Of a DNA stretch of 64,000 nt, positions 54,601 to 64,000 are shown one piece after another. The translations under genes were made by a program, and so were the position numbers. This DNA comes from Blepharisma stoltei. Lineage: Eukaryota; Ciliophora; Heterotrichea; Heterotrichida; Blepharismidae. The stretch lies in the NCBI GenBank assembly GCA_914767885.1, contig CAJZBQ010000001.1, positions 62,001 to 126,000 on the forward strand. The letters run 5' to 3'. The stretch's first letter is position 1; each line of letters opens with the position of its first letter. Under the pieces are notes generated by a model. That model searched no databases, had not been told where the DNA came from, and worked only from the letters and a program-made list of their open reading frames with translations.

Positions 54601-56602
54601 ACTATTGGAGTTTTTAGCTTAAGTTGAGATGAGGACTCCGGATTATTATATGAAAAGATTGTAGGAGAATATGATATTTATAGCGTACAATTGATTACTT
54701 TATATGAAAGTATAATTTGATATGATAATTCTACAGTAGCACCTAATGATTTGATATTATATGAAAATGGCTGCCCATTCCCACAAAAACAGATTTCACG
54801 TTCTGAAAAAGGCAGCAACGCATTATATGGAATTATGGGATTCGTAATAGCTATGACGATTGTTGAATCTTTGATAATATGAAAAAAATTTTGGAAAAAT
54901 GTAATGATAACTCCCTGTCCGTATCCAAGCAAAAATTGCTGTTAATCCATATACACCTTGCTATAATTGTGTGAGGCCTCTGGCATGTAGAGATATTCTT
55001 CATATTCCAGAAATATTTTCCATATGTGAAGCTATTATATCTCTCACCTTTCACATACCAGAGGCCTCCCACAATTATAGCAAGGCGTTATATATTTACA
55101 AGAATTTTTAATAATAAAAATTTTTATAATTTTAAATTTTTTAAAAAAAAATTAGTCTCTATAACAAGAAATTTTGCATCTCAAAGGAATTGGGGGGGAA
55201 GCAAATTAACAGCTCCTTCATATGTGCATTTTGAAGATTATATATCAATGGGGATTTTAGTTATAGATTTTTTCCAATTTCTTTCTCAAGGCCCGGATAT
55301 TAGCAAATTATATCCATGGTTGTCCATAGTATGCACATATTCGCTATAGGGCTTTCCCTTGAATTGCTCGATAACGGGATGAAGCCAGCCCGTTATAGGG
55401 CTATTCAAGGGAAAGCCCTATAATTCATTTTGACTCTAATGTAACAGGAGATATTTACTGAGGCTATTTATATGCTGCTATCGCTATCTCTTGCTACTGA
55501 GTTGCTACAGCTATTTTATTGGTTTGTAGACTAAATAAGTTCACTAGGGAATTGTTTAGTCACGCTATAAATCTTGCTTTGCTATTACTTCCTATAATTG
55601 GAAATTTTATATTTATAATTATGGTTTCAGTGCTTTTAAGTATTTTTCAATGCGATAAAGGAATTGGTCCGAAAATCACCGATTCTTTTATAGAAAATGA
55701 TTGTACAGTCAATTGTTGGGATAAAAAATTTTTCCTATGAGGGATTTTAGCAATTTTCTCTTTGCTTACTTATATTCCTCTACTCTTCCCCCCTTTAAAT
55801 TAAAACAAAAATATCCCAATTCAAAGATTTAGATTTTTTTGAAAAATTAAATTAATATTTTTCTTATTAAATAAATTATAATTTTCATAAAATATAATTT
55901 ATTTTATCGATTTTGTTTAACGGCATTAAGTTGGATATCAAAAAGCCTCTTGTATATAAATTATTATTTTTATGTATAAATATTAAAGTTTTAGTTCTTT
56001 TTAAAGGTTACCTTAAAATGTAATTTCACTGATATTTTGTTCCATTTTAAAATGGAGAGTTAGCTATTTTTTCCCGATATATATATGAAAATATCAATAG
56101 CCACATAAATATAAAAACACAGCCGATTTTTATTATTGAAAAAACAGTTTTTCAAGTCATTATTGTATGTATGAATAAAACCATAAAAGTTTACGACGAG
56201 TCCTTGCATGGGTTTTGCTGCCTTTTCATTTTTATTATATTTATTTATATTTGCCTAAAGCAAAGGCCTTATAATTATCACCGAATGAATCTTTGGTTGA
56301 TTATTTCTTATATAGCAATTTTATGAAGTTTTATTATTTCATTAGCTTATAGAATGTTGAATGTTGACTCAGGGATACTGTGAATGATGCTTAATTTAGT
56401 TTGGCTTATTTTAATAGTAGTTGGGATTACAATTCAATGTAAATGGTGTGCAGGATTATTGATTTCTGATAAAAAAATAGATATCAAATTTTTTTTCAAA
56501 TTTGAAATGAGCAGAAATGTTACAGCTGATGATATAAATAGAATGAAAAAAGAAATTGCAGATAAGAGCTATTCGCTGAAGGAAAAATCTACCTTTGTTT
56601 AA
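51633..56602 (+). CDS. Tandem Venus-flytrap, multi-helix receptor-like protein, frame fully restored by IES removal
   Basis: ATG 51633 (MSFLAVFIYAIFYCEGQMIVD, signal peptide) to TAA 56600-56602. Removing six insertions (174, 500, about 236, 299, 76 and 280 bp) gives 1,134 codons plus stop in one frame. Lobe 1: VIIDLSFSTILSEIIKELAEEKH, SNWEFFVHCSW, YLNWETFIIISDE, SYYSYEGLAIIKFLKL. Lobe 2: STNTDCGVSVYDEEYG, FPEFMTVASD, FGWKNFIVF, IESFYDAGLRRGDAIF, QAEWIGEYAK, GCSGTVSIEQG, YENGCPFPQK. The helices follow with CDKGIGPKITDSFIENDC, HINIKTQP, NKTIKVYDESLHGF and RPYNYHRMNLW. Best example of a germline copy that appears functional only after excision. Likely a plasma-membrane sensor with an extracellular ligand domain (inference). 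Confidence 0.87.
52764..52937. mobile_element. IES (174 bp) with inverted and tandem internal motif
   Basis: TA at 52762 and 52936, both in TTCGAAATA. Removal gives GFEITSTNTDCGV. The motif GACAGTGT-CATTTC (and inverse GAAATG-ACACTATC, ATGTCTCACTATC) occurs three times, so the element is a nested palindrome. Confidence 0.8.
53064..53563. mobile_element. Retroposon-like insert (500 bp) with 22-bp target duplication
   Basis: Exon sequence ending ATCAATCAGTATC occurs on both sides (53042-53063 and 53542-53563, one mismatch in 22). The insert is GC-richer, has an AT tail-like left border (TTAAATTAACTTAGC), no inverted ends and no ORF. The duplication contains TA dinucleotides, and excision at equivalent TAs restores SNYPSISISYIYTLR and the frame. 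Confidence 0.82.
53752..53987. mobile_element. Older retroposon-like insert (about 236 bp)
   Basis: The flanks AAAAATTTTATTGTATTT and AAAAATTCTCTTGTCATTT look like a diverged target duplication. Exact removal gives FGWKNFIVIYNKRN in frame. TA-bounded alternatives (224 or 215 bp) are also in frame but add 5-7 residues. GC-richer than the exon. Confidence 0.55.
54910..55208. other. IES (299 bp) containing a nested MITE
   Basis: TA at 54908 and 55207. Begins ACTCCCTGTCCGTATCC and ends GGGGGGGAAGCAAAT, perhaps a decayed CTCCCC element. Removal gives KNVMITAPSYVHFEDY. A separate palindromic MITE lies inside (54952-55093). Confidence 0.75.
54952..55093. mobile_element. Palindromic MITE with about 40-bp inverted repeats
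   Basis: Arms begin TATACACCTTGCTATAATTG and, inverted, TATAACGCCTTGCTATAATTG, continuing through GAGGCCTCTGG. TATA-type ends. Nested in the IES at 54910-55208. Confidence 0.8.
55347..55422. mobile_element. 76-bp nearly perfect palindromic IES
   Basis: Arms of about 34 bp starting TATAGGGCTTTCCCTTGAAT with a loop of about 10 nt. Outermost TA pair at 55345 and 55421. Excision gives CTYSLIHFDSNVTGD, matching CNYSLINFNSSITGD of the paralogue. Confidence 0.87.
55783..56062. mobile_element. MITE, family 3, flanked by TA
   Basis: 280 bp, TA at 55781 and 56061. Left end CTCTTCCCCCCTTTAAATTAAAAC, right end CCATTTTAAAATGGAGAGT. Removal gives TYIPLAIFSRYIYENINSHINIKT in frame. Confidence 0.82.
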
Positions 56603-58571
56603 ATAGAAAAGAATTAATTTAAAATTCGTAATTAAGATAATAAAATTATGATTTAATATGATTAGAACTAAATAATCAGAATAAATTGGGTAAAATGATG
56701 TTTCACTCTGAATTTTAATAAATTGCGATATTCTATTATCATTTTTATGCTTTAATTATTTATAGATCATGCTTATAAAATCCAAAAGCAATTTTATTAT
56801 TCATTCTTTAAGAATGCTATAAAATGTAAATAGAGTTTCAAGTATTTTCCAAAGACATAATGCAGCCTAATAAGTTATACTCTTTTGTGCATATAATTGG
56901 GACGCAAAATTTTTCAGCATAAGCTTTTATAATGAATCCCTTCAGACTTATATTGCCTTAATCCTCCATGTTAATCGAACTATCTATTGAAATCTCCCAA
57001 GAAAAAGGAAAAATTAACCCAAGTCCTTGATTGAGTGATTTTCATAGAGTCAAGGATGAAACTCACTCCCGTGATCTACCCAAATCTGCCTGCCTATCTT
57101 TTACAACTATGAACCTTAGAGACATTACAGCATACTTGCTATATGAAATTCTAATGTAATTTATATCATAATTGAAGTATTTATTTTTTATCTCTAAAAC
57201 ATAATTTACTTTATATGAAAAAGGTTTATAAAAAGATTTTAAGGTTTATAAATAGCTTATCTAGTTTTAGATCGCTCTGGAAAAAGATGTGAGTAGAGAT
57301 TCGAGAGCCAGAGTCATAATGGCAAATACTATTTTTATAACAATTTCGGATTGACAAATAGAGCCTATAGATGAAATCTGTCAAGCTATATCTATATCAG
57401 CCATAAAATGGTGTTTGCTATTACAAATTTAACCTGTCAGACTTTTAATTTAATTCTTGAGGCCTTGTCTGGGTGATCTAAATGGATTCTCGAGCCATAT
57501 AATTTTTCTAAAACTTTCCTTTATCGAATGATCGAAGCGATTTGGCCAAAGATGGGTGAGGAAGTTAATAATTAATTCTGAATTTATTACGAGATTATAA
57601 ATAGATTAGCATCCAATAATGAATCAATAGTCAGGATTTTCTTTATTTTGGCATACACCACACATTTTTAAGAATAAAAGGAACTTTAAATGCAGACTAT
57701 GCCTAAATATTTTTAATGGCTTATAGTAATAGCTAATTATATGCAATAATTCAAAAAATTCTAATAATGCCTGTTTATTTATTATATTTTATTGCATATA
57801 AAAATAAAAGTGGCAATGAAAATTAATATGGTTTTCATTTTGTTGCCATAATCTGTTTCAAGCATTGACAGGTTTATATTAATATAATATCTCTTTACTC
57901 CATTACATCTTTGAGTGAAAATTTTGTTTAATTTTTCAATATTTAATCCAATCCTTGGTCGAACGATTTTCATATGCTTCAAAATTTTAAATAATATATT
58001 TGCTACTATTTATTATAAATTGTGTAAATACACTATAAATCGTAGCAAGAAAATCAAAATATTGATAATTAGTGATTAAGAAATCGAATAAATATAAATT
58101 TTAATCTGAAATTTTGTGGATATTTAACTTTAATTTATAAGTGTATTTATTTTATCTATAATTATTTTAGGATTTTTTTTGACACCATCCCTTTATCGCA
58201 CTTCAGCGAGTTGTGCTATCAAGATGAAGAGGCAAAGCGAGATTCATATCTTAGACAAAGAATTCCTAATTTTCTCATATTAACATAACTTAAAAAATTA
58301 TCATAACAAATAAAAATAGCGTAGCAAAATGATTTTATAATTTTTATGCAAAAACTTAAAATTCTTAATGCAATGAAAAGTTTTATGCATTTTGTGGCTT
58401 TGTTTACAATATTATGCACTCAATATTGTCTTTTAAATAGGTTTGCATTGAATAGAACTCTTAAAAGCAAGCCATAAACAATATTCAGGTTGGCCTAAAA
58501 TCAACAGTCTTTGTAAGTATTTATTTCTTACTTTCTTTTGGGATTTAATTTTTTTATATCATAAATAATAA
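56603..58571. other. Intergenic region with family-2 MITE debris
   Basis: About 2 kb without genes. Scattered pieces resemble the family-2 motif: AAGTCCTTGATTGAGTGATTTTCAT near 57,020, TATCGAATGATCGAAGCGA near 57,525 and AATCCTTGGTCGAACGATTTTCATA near 57,950. These are probably remains of one or two old elements. Confidence 0.5.
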
Positions 58572-61500
58572 ATGAAAGCTGGACTATTAGTTTTTTTGCT
58601 TCTCCAACTCACTGAATGTCAGCTTCTTGTGGATTTATATTATAGTGCGTCAACAGATCTAGAATTAAAATCAGTTATATTTGATAAGCTCAATCAAAAT
58701 TACCAAAATCTGATAGAAATCAGAGCAAGACTGATAAGCTCTTTTAGTGATTTAGATTATTATGAAATTAATCTCAAAATTATCGTAGATTTAACTTTCA
58801 GTACTTCAATTTCAGCATATATTAAAGAATATGTAGGAAGGAATCATATAATTTTGATTTCAACGCAAGACTTGTCTTATTCATATAGTAGATGGGAATT
58901 TTTTAGCCATTCAGCCCAACAGGATCATGAAAACGCTCTTAATAATTTAGTCTCATTTTTCAATTGGAACGTGTTTATAATAATTTCAAACGATTTAGAT
59001 GAGAGTTTTCTTGAAAAATATCCAAATAAAACAGTCAATATTTTCTATTTTCCAAATACCAGCGACCAAAATTTGGCAGATTTATTTATAGGCAAAAAAA
59101 TAAAGCCAACAGGGATTCAGAATTTGGTAATTTTGAACCCAGGAGAAACCGCCAATAAATTATTAAAAAGCCTAGAAAATAAAATAATCCTTGATAACGG
59201 GGCTGGGGTTATTTTAGGAAGCCAAAGTAGCTGAAATGCAAAATTTGATGGATTAATAGGATATACTGAGTCAGGCTTGGAAAATGCCACTGATTATTAT
59301 AGCTATGAAGCTCTCTCAATTGCAAAATTATTAAATTTAATCCTCAGCTTTCCAGATAATTCGAATTCGCTTGCAACAAGAGAATTTTTAGAAAAAAGTA
59401 CAGTAAATCATTATTTACCTGGAAATTTCACCATAATAAATATCAAAAACTCTCAAAAAGTCAACGTCGGCTACATTTCGCAGGGATCTTTAGATTTTTC
59501 AAGCACTCTAATATTTCCAGGAAATTCTACTCAAATCCCTAATTCCCCATACACAAATATTTCTATATGGATGGGAGACGGAGCTAGCAATCCTCTAGGG
59601 TTTGCCAATAGCTCTTTTACTGTAGTGAAAGATGGAGCAAAATACGCCCTCAAAGCTGCAGTGACTGACCATTTTCTAGACGGTTTTGAAATTTGGCAAA
59701 CTCATATAAATTGCGGAGCAGAAGTATATGAGCCCACATTCTCTTTGAATTGTTATAAAAAGTTAGTAAATGACCCTGGAGTCGCTTACTTACTCCCCCC
59801 CTCCGTGAGTGAACAAAACCATTAGAAAAATCGCTATTTTTGCTCAAAAACCCACCCTCCGTGACTGAACAAAAATTTTTTTAATAGAAAAATTTTTTAT
59901 GGAAAAAAATTTTGATATATAAGTGATAATTAGTATAATGAAATCTCGAGATAATTCTGTTTAATTTTAAACAAATTGCGTTTAAAAAACATAAATTTTA
60001 TAAAATTAAATTAATATTTGCTTTCCAATTTTTGCGAATTAGGATTTTTTAAATTTCGAAAAAAAATACGTTTTATAAAAATTTATATTTAAAATGTTTT
60101 ATAAAAAAAATTAGCCCCCCTCCGTGAGTGAACAAAATTTTTTTGTTTACTCACGGAGGGGGAGGAGTTAGTACACCCATTCCCAATAGTAGCGCTTGGA
60201 GACATTACATCAATGAGGATGCTAAATATTACAATACCTTTAATAGCTGATCATGTGGCTGTAGGGGTTCTCGCTAATAAAACTGAATATCCCGAATTTA
60301 TGAGGATTGCTGGGAACGATGATTATAGGATTAATGTATTGATGGACTTAATGTACATTTTTGGATGGAAAAATGTCCTGATTGTAACAGAAAACTCTAC
60401 AGTAAGCTGGGTAATGTATGAATATTTAAAAGCACGCGCTGAGTCCGCCAATATTAACATTGTTAATAAGCCTGATAAGATTAATTAAAGCAGAATGGGT
60501 CTTAGGTGCTTATTCTAACCTTTCTCCACCTTTGTTGACTTCAGACTCCGGGCCATAAGCACCGATTTGCACTTAGGCCCTATTTCTGTCGATGTCATCA
60601 AAAATGGTGATGTCGCCATCTCTCGGGGAGACGCCCCCAGGTACTTCCTTGGGGCAACACCTAGCGTTAGACATGATCTATCCAGGAATGAATATGACAA
60701 GACTCCAAATCCTCCTTCAGATCTCCATTAGTCTTCGCATCCAGAAGTGTAGAGCACTAAGACCTTGACCTTCTTATCTATGGCATAGGGTCAAATACCC
60801 TGCTGTGACGTCCTGACCACACGGACAAAAGTTCCAGGCCCTGTCTTAGACCCAAAAACCCAGAGGGCATGAGAGAAATCGGGTCGGATAAGTCACAGTT
60901 ATTTTTGTTTTAATAAGCCTGAAGAAATGCAAATTGTTGAAAATTACAATCCCAGCCATTTTGATGAGTATAAAGAATTAATGATAAGTCTCCTGGCTTA
61001 TAAAACAAGGCCTCTTATCCTTAATATGGCTCCTCCCTCCTCTTTTTATTTTTTAGCAGATATGCATAATGCAGGAATTGAAATGGGAGATTTCATTCTC
61101 TTGTATCCTAACAAGCTTGCATTTGCATATACAACCATATCTGACCCATCAATGCTAGAAAGTATGGCACCAATTGCTTACGGTGGAATTGTTATAAACG
61201 AAGCCGAATGGATAGGAGAGTATGGTAAGGAGGTTCTAACTTCCCCTCCCTCTGTGAGTGAACAAAAAAATCTTGTTCGCTCATGGATGAGGTTAATTTT
61301 TTTTTAAAACAAAATTATACAGAAAATATTTTTATTTCGAAATTTAAAAAAATCCTAAGTCGTAGAAATTGGAAATTAATTTAATTTATAAAATTTATGT
61401 TTTAAAAAGCAATTTGTTTAAAATTTAAACAGATTTAGCTCGGGGTTTCGTTATAGTGATTATCACTTATATTTCAAAATATTTTTCCATAAAAAATTTT

Positions 61501-63718
61501 TATTCCTCACGGAGGGTGGGCTTTTAGGCAAAGAATAGCGATTTTTCTAATGGTTTTGTTCACTCACAGACGGGGAGTAAAGGTTTTTTAAAAGAATACC
61601 CCACTATAAATGCAGATTTTCGGTGTTTTTCTTATGATACAGCAATGCTTATTTTGTATGCATTAAAATACACTCTAGACCAAGGACAAGATGTGTATAA
61701 TTCCAGTCTTTTTAATACCTATTTAAGGCAGCAAAGATTTTTAGGCTGCTCTGGGACTGTTTCGATTAATTCTCAGTCAAATGATAGGAATTCAGCACCT
61801 ATAGGAATTTATAATTTAAGGTATGACAGTCAGTATAATATTTTATACGAACAATTAATAGGGGCTTATGACCTAGGGAGTTTACAATTGTTTTCTTTTT
61901 ATGAAGATGCTATTTGGTATAATAATAAAACAAATACACCTTCAGATACAGTTGAAAATGAAAATGGATGCCCCTTTAAAAACAGTCAAATTGAGTACTC
62001 GGCAAATGGTGCGGGGATTTTATATGGAATTTCTATTGGAATTGCCATTCATACGATTGTATTAGCATTTTATATATGAAAAAAGTGATGAAATGTGGAA
62101 ATCCAGGACATAAGAGAGCCAAAACTTATTCAATTTGAAGATTATGTCGCGATGCTATAGCCCGAGCTTCCTTTTGGTTTGGGCTAGGAGTTAGTTTTAC
62201 TAGCTTTTATTGGCAAAACCAACCCCTAAATGGCAAATCCACTGTATATTGGAGATTCTCCATCTGATAAGTTGGTTTAACAACATGCTAGTAAAACAAC
62301 TCCCTACAACATCAGTATAGCCTAAGCCAAAAGAAGGTTCAAGCTATAATGATTTTAATAGATTTCTTACAACTTATATCAGTCGGGCCTGATATAGAGA
62401 ATTATGACATTTTTACTTATACACTCCCTCATTATACTTCTATTAATTGGTCTTCTCAAGGCAAAAACATGTGACTTCACATGTATTTTGCTTTAGTCGG
62501 AATTTTAGCTTGACTCTTATTCTGTGTGACAATTATTTTTCGCATTGGAGAAAATACAGAAAATGATTTATTAGGCAATTGAAATATTCTTTCAAAGTTT
62601 TCAATACCAATTCTTGGCAATGCACTATTTTTGCCTTTTATTTCAGTTTTTTTTAGTGTTATTCAGTGTGATCAACAAATTGGCTCGAAACTGAGTCAAT
62701 CATTTGTACGCAAAGACTGCTCAACTTTCTGCTGAAAAGATACACACATATTATGGGCGATCCTTTCTATATTAAGCTTAGTCCTTTATCTGCCTCTTGC
62801 AATATATTTTAGGCCTTATTGAGAACTCTCTCAAGAATTCATTAATATAAAAACGAGGCCACTTTTTTTGACGATAAAAAGTATCTTCCAAGTATGTATT
62901 ATTGCTCTAACTCCCCCCGTGGGTGAATAAAACGATTGGAAAAATCCCTATTTTTGGCCCAAAAGCCCACCCTCTGTGACTGAACAACAATTTTTTATGA
63001 AAAAAAATTGATGTATAAGTGATAATTAGTATAATGAAATCTCGAGCTAATTTTGTTTAATTTTAACAAATTGCGTTTTAAAACATAAATTTTATAAATT
63101 AAATTAATATTTGCTTTCCAATTTTTGCAAATTAGGATTTTTTTTAAAATTTCAAAAAAAATTAACACCCTCTGAGAGTGAACAAATTTTTTTATTCACT
63201 CATGGAGAGGGGGACTAAGTAAAACAGTGAAACCTCAAAGTCAAGCACTCCATGGACTTTTTTACTGTATTCTTTTATTTATTTTTACATTTATTTGTTT
63301 AAAAAAGAAGCCTTATAACGAAAGCCGCATGAACCTTTGGCAAATAATCTCATATTTAGCCATTTTATGGAGTGTGGGGCTTTCTTCTTTGTATTGGATA
63401 ATTTCAGCGGTTTCAATTGAAGCTTGAATGTTAACAGAGTATTTAGGCTGAATTATTTTATTCATAATTGGGGTTTACCTTCAAAAATTATTCTGCCCAT
63501 CTATGCTATTTAATGAGCCTGGGGTGAATGTTGTGAAACTGTTCAGATTTTCATTAGGCAGAACTATATGCGCTTCTGAAATTAATAAAGATATTAAAGA
63601 ACAAGTAAGCAGATATAGCTTTCATTTAAGCAGCTCAAGAGCTTTTATTGATGCTAATAGCTCATCTCAGATAGCTATTTATAGAATAGAAGCCCAGCAT
63701 CATTGCACAGAGCAATAA
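58572..63718 (+). CDS. Tandem Venus-flytrap, multi-helix receptor-like protein
   Basis: ATG 58572 (MKAGLLVFLLLQLTECQLLVD, signal peptide) to TAA 63716-63718. Lobe 1: IIVDLTFSTSISAYIKEYVGRN, SRWEFFSHSA, FFNWNVFIIIS, NFTIINIKNSQKVNVGYI. Lobe 2: THINCGAEVYEP, YPEFMRIAGNDDY, FGWKNVLIVTEN, MAPPSSFYFLADMHNAGIEMGD, NEAEWIGEYGK, GCSGTVSINSQ, ENGCPFKNSQIEYS. Helices with CDQQIGSKLSQSFVRKDCSTFCW, INIKTRP, SKTVK, KKPYNESRMNLWQII. Five insertions interrupt it. All restore the frame except the MITE at 61239, whose TA-excision leaves the frame one base short (EVL-KGFLKEYPT). Same subfamily as the copies at 21.6 and 27.6 kb. Confidence 0.83.
59793..60170. mobile_element. MITE, family 1, in exon
   Basis: 378 bp, TA at 59791 and 60169, four-motif layout. 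Removal gives GVAYLVHPFPIVALGD in frame. Confidence 0.88.
60476..60922. mobile_element. Retroposon-like insert (447 bp) with 13-bp target duplication
   Basis: TTAATAAGCCTGA at 60463 and 60910, duplicated exon sequence (VNKPE). The insert is GC-richer, has no inverted ends, and has an AT-rich left border (TAAGATTAATTAAAGC). Removal restores NIVNKPEEMQIVENYN. The duplication contains TAs, so TA-type excision gives exactly this product. Confidence 0.83.
61239..61579. mobile_element. MITE, family 1, in exon
   Basis: 341 bp, TA at 61237 and 61578. Left end ACTTCCCCTCCCTCTGTGAG, right end TTCACTCACAGACGGGGAGTA. Recognisable core. The excised product is one base short of the frame seen downstream. 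Confidence 0.82.
62158..62348. mobile_element. TATA-ended palindromic IES (191 bp)
   Basis: Arms start TATAGCCCGAGCTTCCTTTTGG and, inverted, TATAGCTTGAACCTTCTTTTGG. Inner parts share AGTTGTTTTACTAGC-type sequence. Outermost TA pair at 62156 and 62347 gives DYVAMLMILIDFLQL. Confidence 0.85.
62910..63217. mobile_element. MITE, family 1, in exon, at an insertion hotspot
   Basis: 308 bp, TA at 62908 and 63216. Orientation is opposite to the element at 24735, and its target lies one nucleotide away in the homologous codon (IIAL-SKTVK). Removal restores the frame. Confidence 0.85.
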
Positions 63719-64000
63719 AGATTTTGATAATAATGATATTTTAATTATCGAGCTAACGAATAAAAGCTAAATCATAAGAAATTTTTCCTACAGTTTTTAA
63801 AATATTTCTTAAATATCTGGTAGCCTAAAATTTTAAAAAGTTAGCTCAGTTGTAAGCACAAAACAACTATTTTATAAGTTTTGATGATTTTGGAATTGGT
63901 AGAGAGTAAGTATAGAGAAGAGACAGAGGAAGTGGACGATTTAATAAAAGATTTTATTTTAAAAATTATGAAAATAAAAGAGAGAAGTGCTGCATTGCAG
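63719..64000. other. AT-rich downstream region
   Basis: No gene, hairpin or MITE motif recognised up to the window edge. Confidence 0.5.

Noticed and set aside
1-64000. Macronuclear genome or mis-assembly as explanation for the interruptions
   Set aside because: Insert borders are at TA (or CA), restore frames with codon precision, recur in families, and have empty paralogous sites. Assembly errors would not do this.
1-64000. In-frame TGA as selenocysteine or as pseudogene stops
   Set aside because: Dozens occur in all genes, at positions where paralogues have TGG. Reassignment to Trp fits, while TAA and TAG end the genes.
1-64000. tRNA or 5S rRNA genes
   Set aside because: I looked for B-box-like GGTTCGANTCC and cloverleaf arms in the GC-rich blocks. 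GTTCGATCAAGG is part of a MITE motif and no cloverleaf was found.

Overview
The window looks like germline (micronuclear) DNA of a heterotrich ciliate, most probably Blepharisma or a close relative. Four things seen in the sequence support this. It is very AT-rich. In-frame TGA falls where paralogues have Trp (TGG), while TAA and TAG end the genes, so UGA = Trp. One gene carries a 15-nt GT...AG intron, a size known from Stentor and Blepharisma. Nearly every gene is cut by TA-bounded insertions whose removal restores the reading frame and agrees with empty sites in paralogues, the signature of internal eliminated sequences (IESs). All coordinates and junctions were worked out by eye and by checking reading frames.

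Layout. 1-2108 (-): a secreted protein with Notch-type (LNR) repeats and a beta-helix, running off the left edge. 2.1-5.7 kb: intergenic, with MITEs and a decayed coding remnant. 6.25-9.74 kb (-): a complete receptor-like gene. 9.8-12.2 kb: MITEs and a pseudogene scrap. 12.4-14.6 kb (-): the decayed 3' half of a polytopic cysteine-rich membrane protein. From 14.9 kb to the right end: a dispersed array of one receptor-like family, with long copies at 21.6-27.2 (+), 27.6-33.0 (-), 36.2-42.5 (-), 51.6-56.6 (+) and 58.6-63.7 kb (+), a degenerate long copy at 45.9-50.6 kb (+), and truncated pseudogenes at 5.7, 11.0, 14.9-19.6, 20.2, 33.5-35.1, 35.3 and 42.7-45.0 kb.

The family is about 1,130-1,200 aa: signal peptide, two tandem type-1 periplasmic-binding/ANF-receptor-like (Venus-flytrap) lobes, then about 8-9 membrane helices. 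I infer a chemoreceptor-like role. The ligand is unknown. The helical module resembles that of the unrelated cysteine-rich gene at 12.4-14.6 kb, in the same order of landmarks.

The insertions fall into several classes: (1) MITEs ending in ACTCCCC with an internally repeated subterminal motif, in at least four sequence families; (2) short palindromic elements ending in TATA, whose excision must use the outermost TA pair; (3) GC-richer retroposon-like inserts of about 0.24-1 kb with target-site duplications of 8-23 bp; (4) unique IESs of 73-600 bp. They are nested: a 2.25-kb IES in the gene at 36.2-42.5 kb is an outer retroposon-like element holding a MITE that holds a SINE-like element and a second MITE. 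With all insertions removed, the copies at 6.25 and 51.6 kb read through completely, and those at 21.6, 27.6, 36.2 and 58.6 kb each keep one apparent lesion. No tRNA, rRNA or CRISPR array was recognised.
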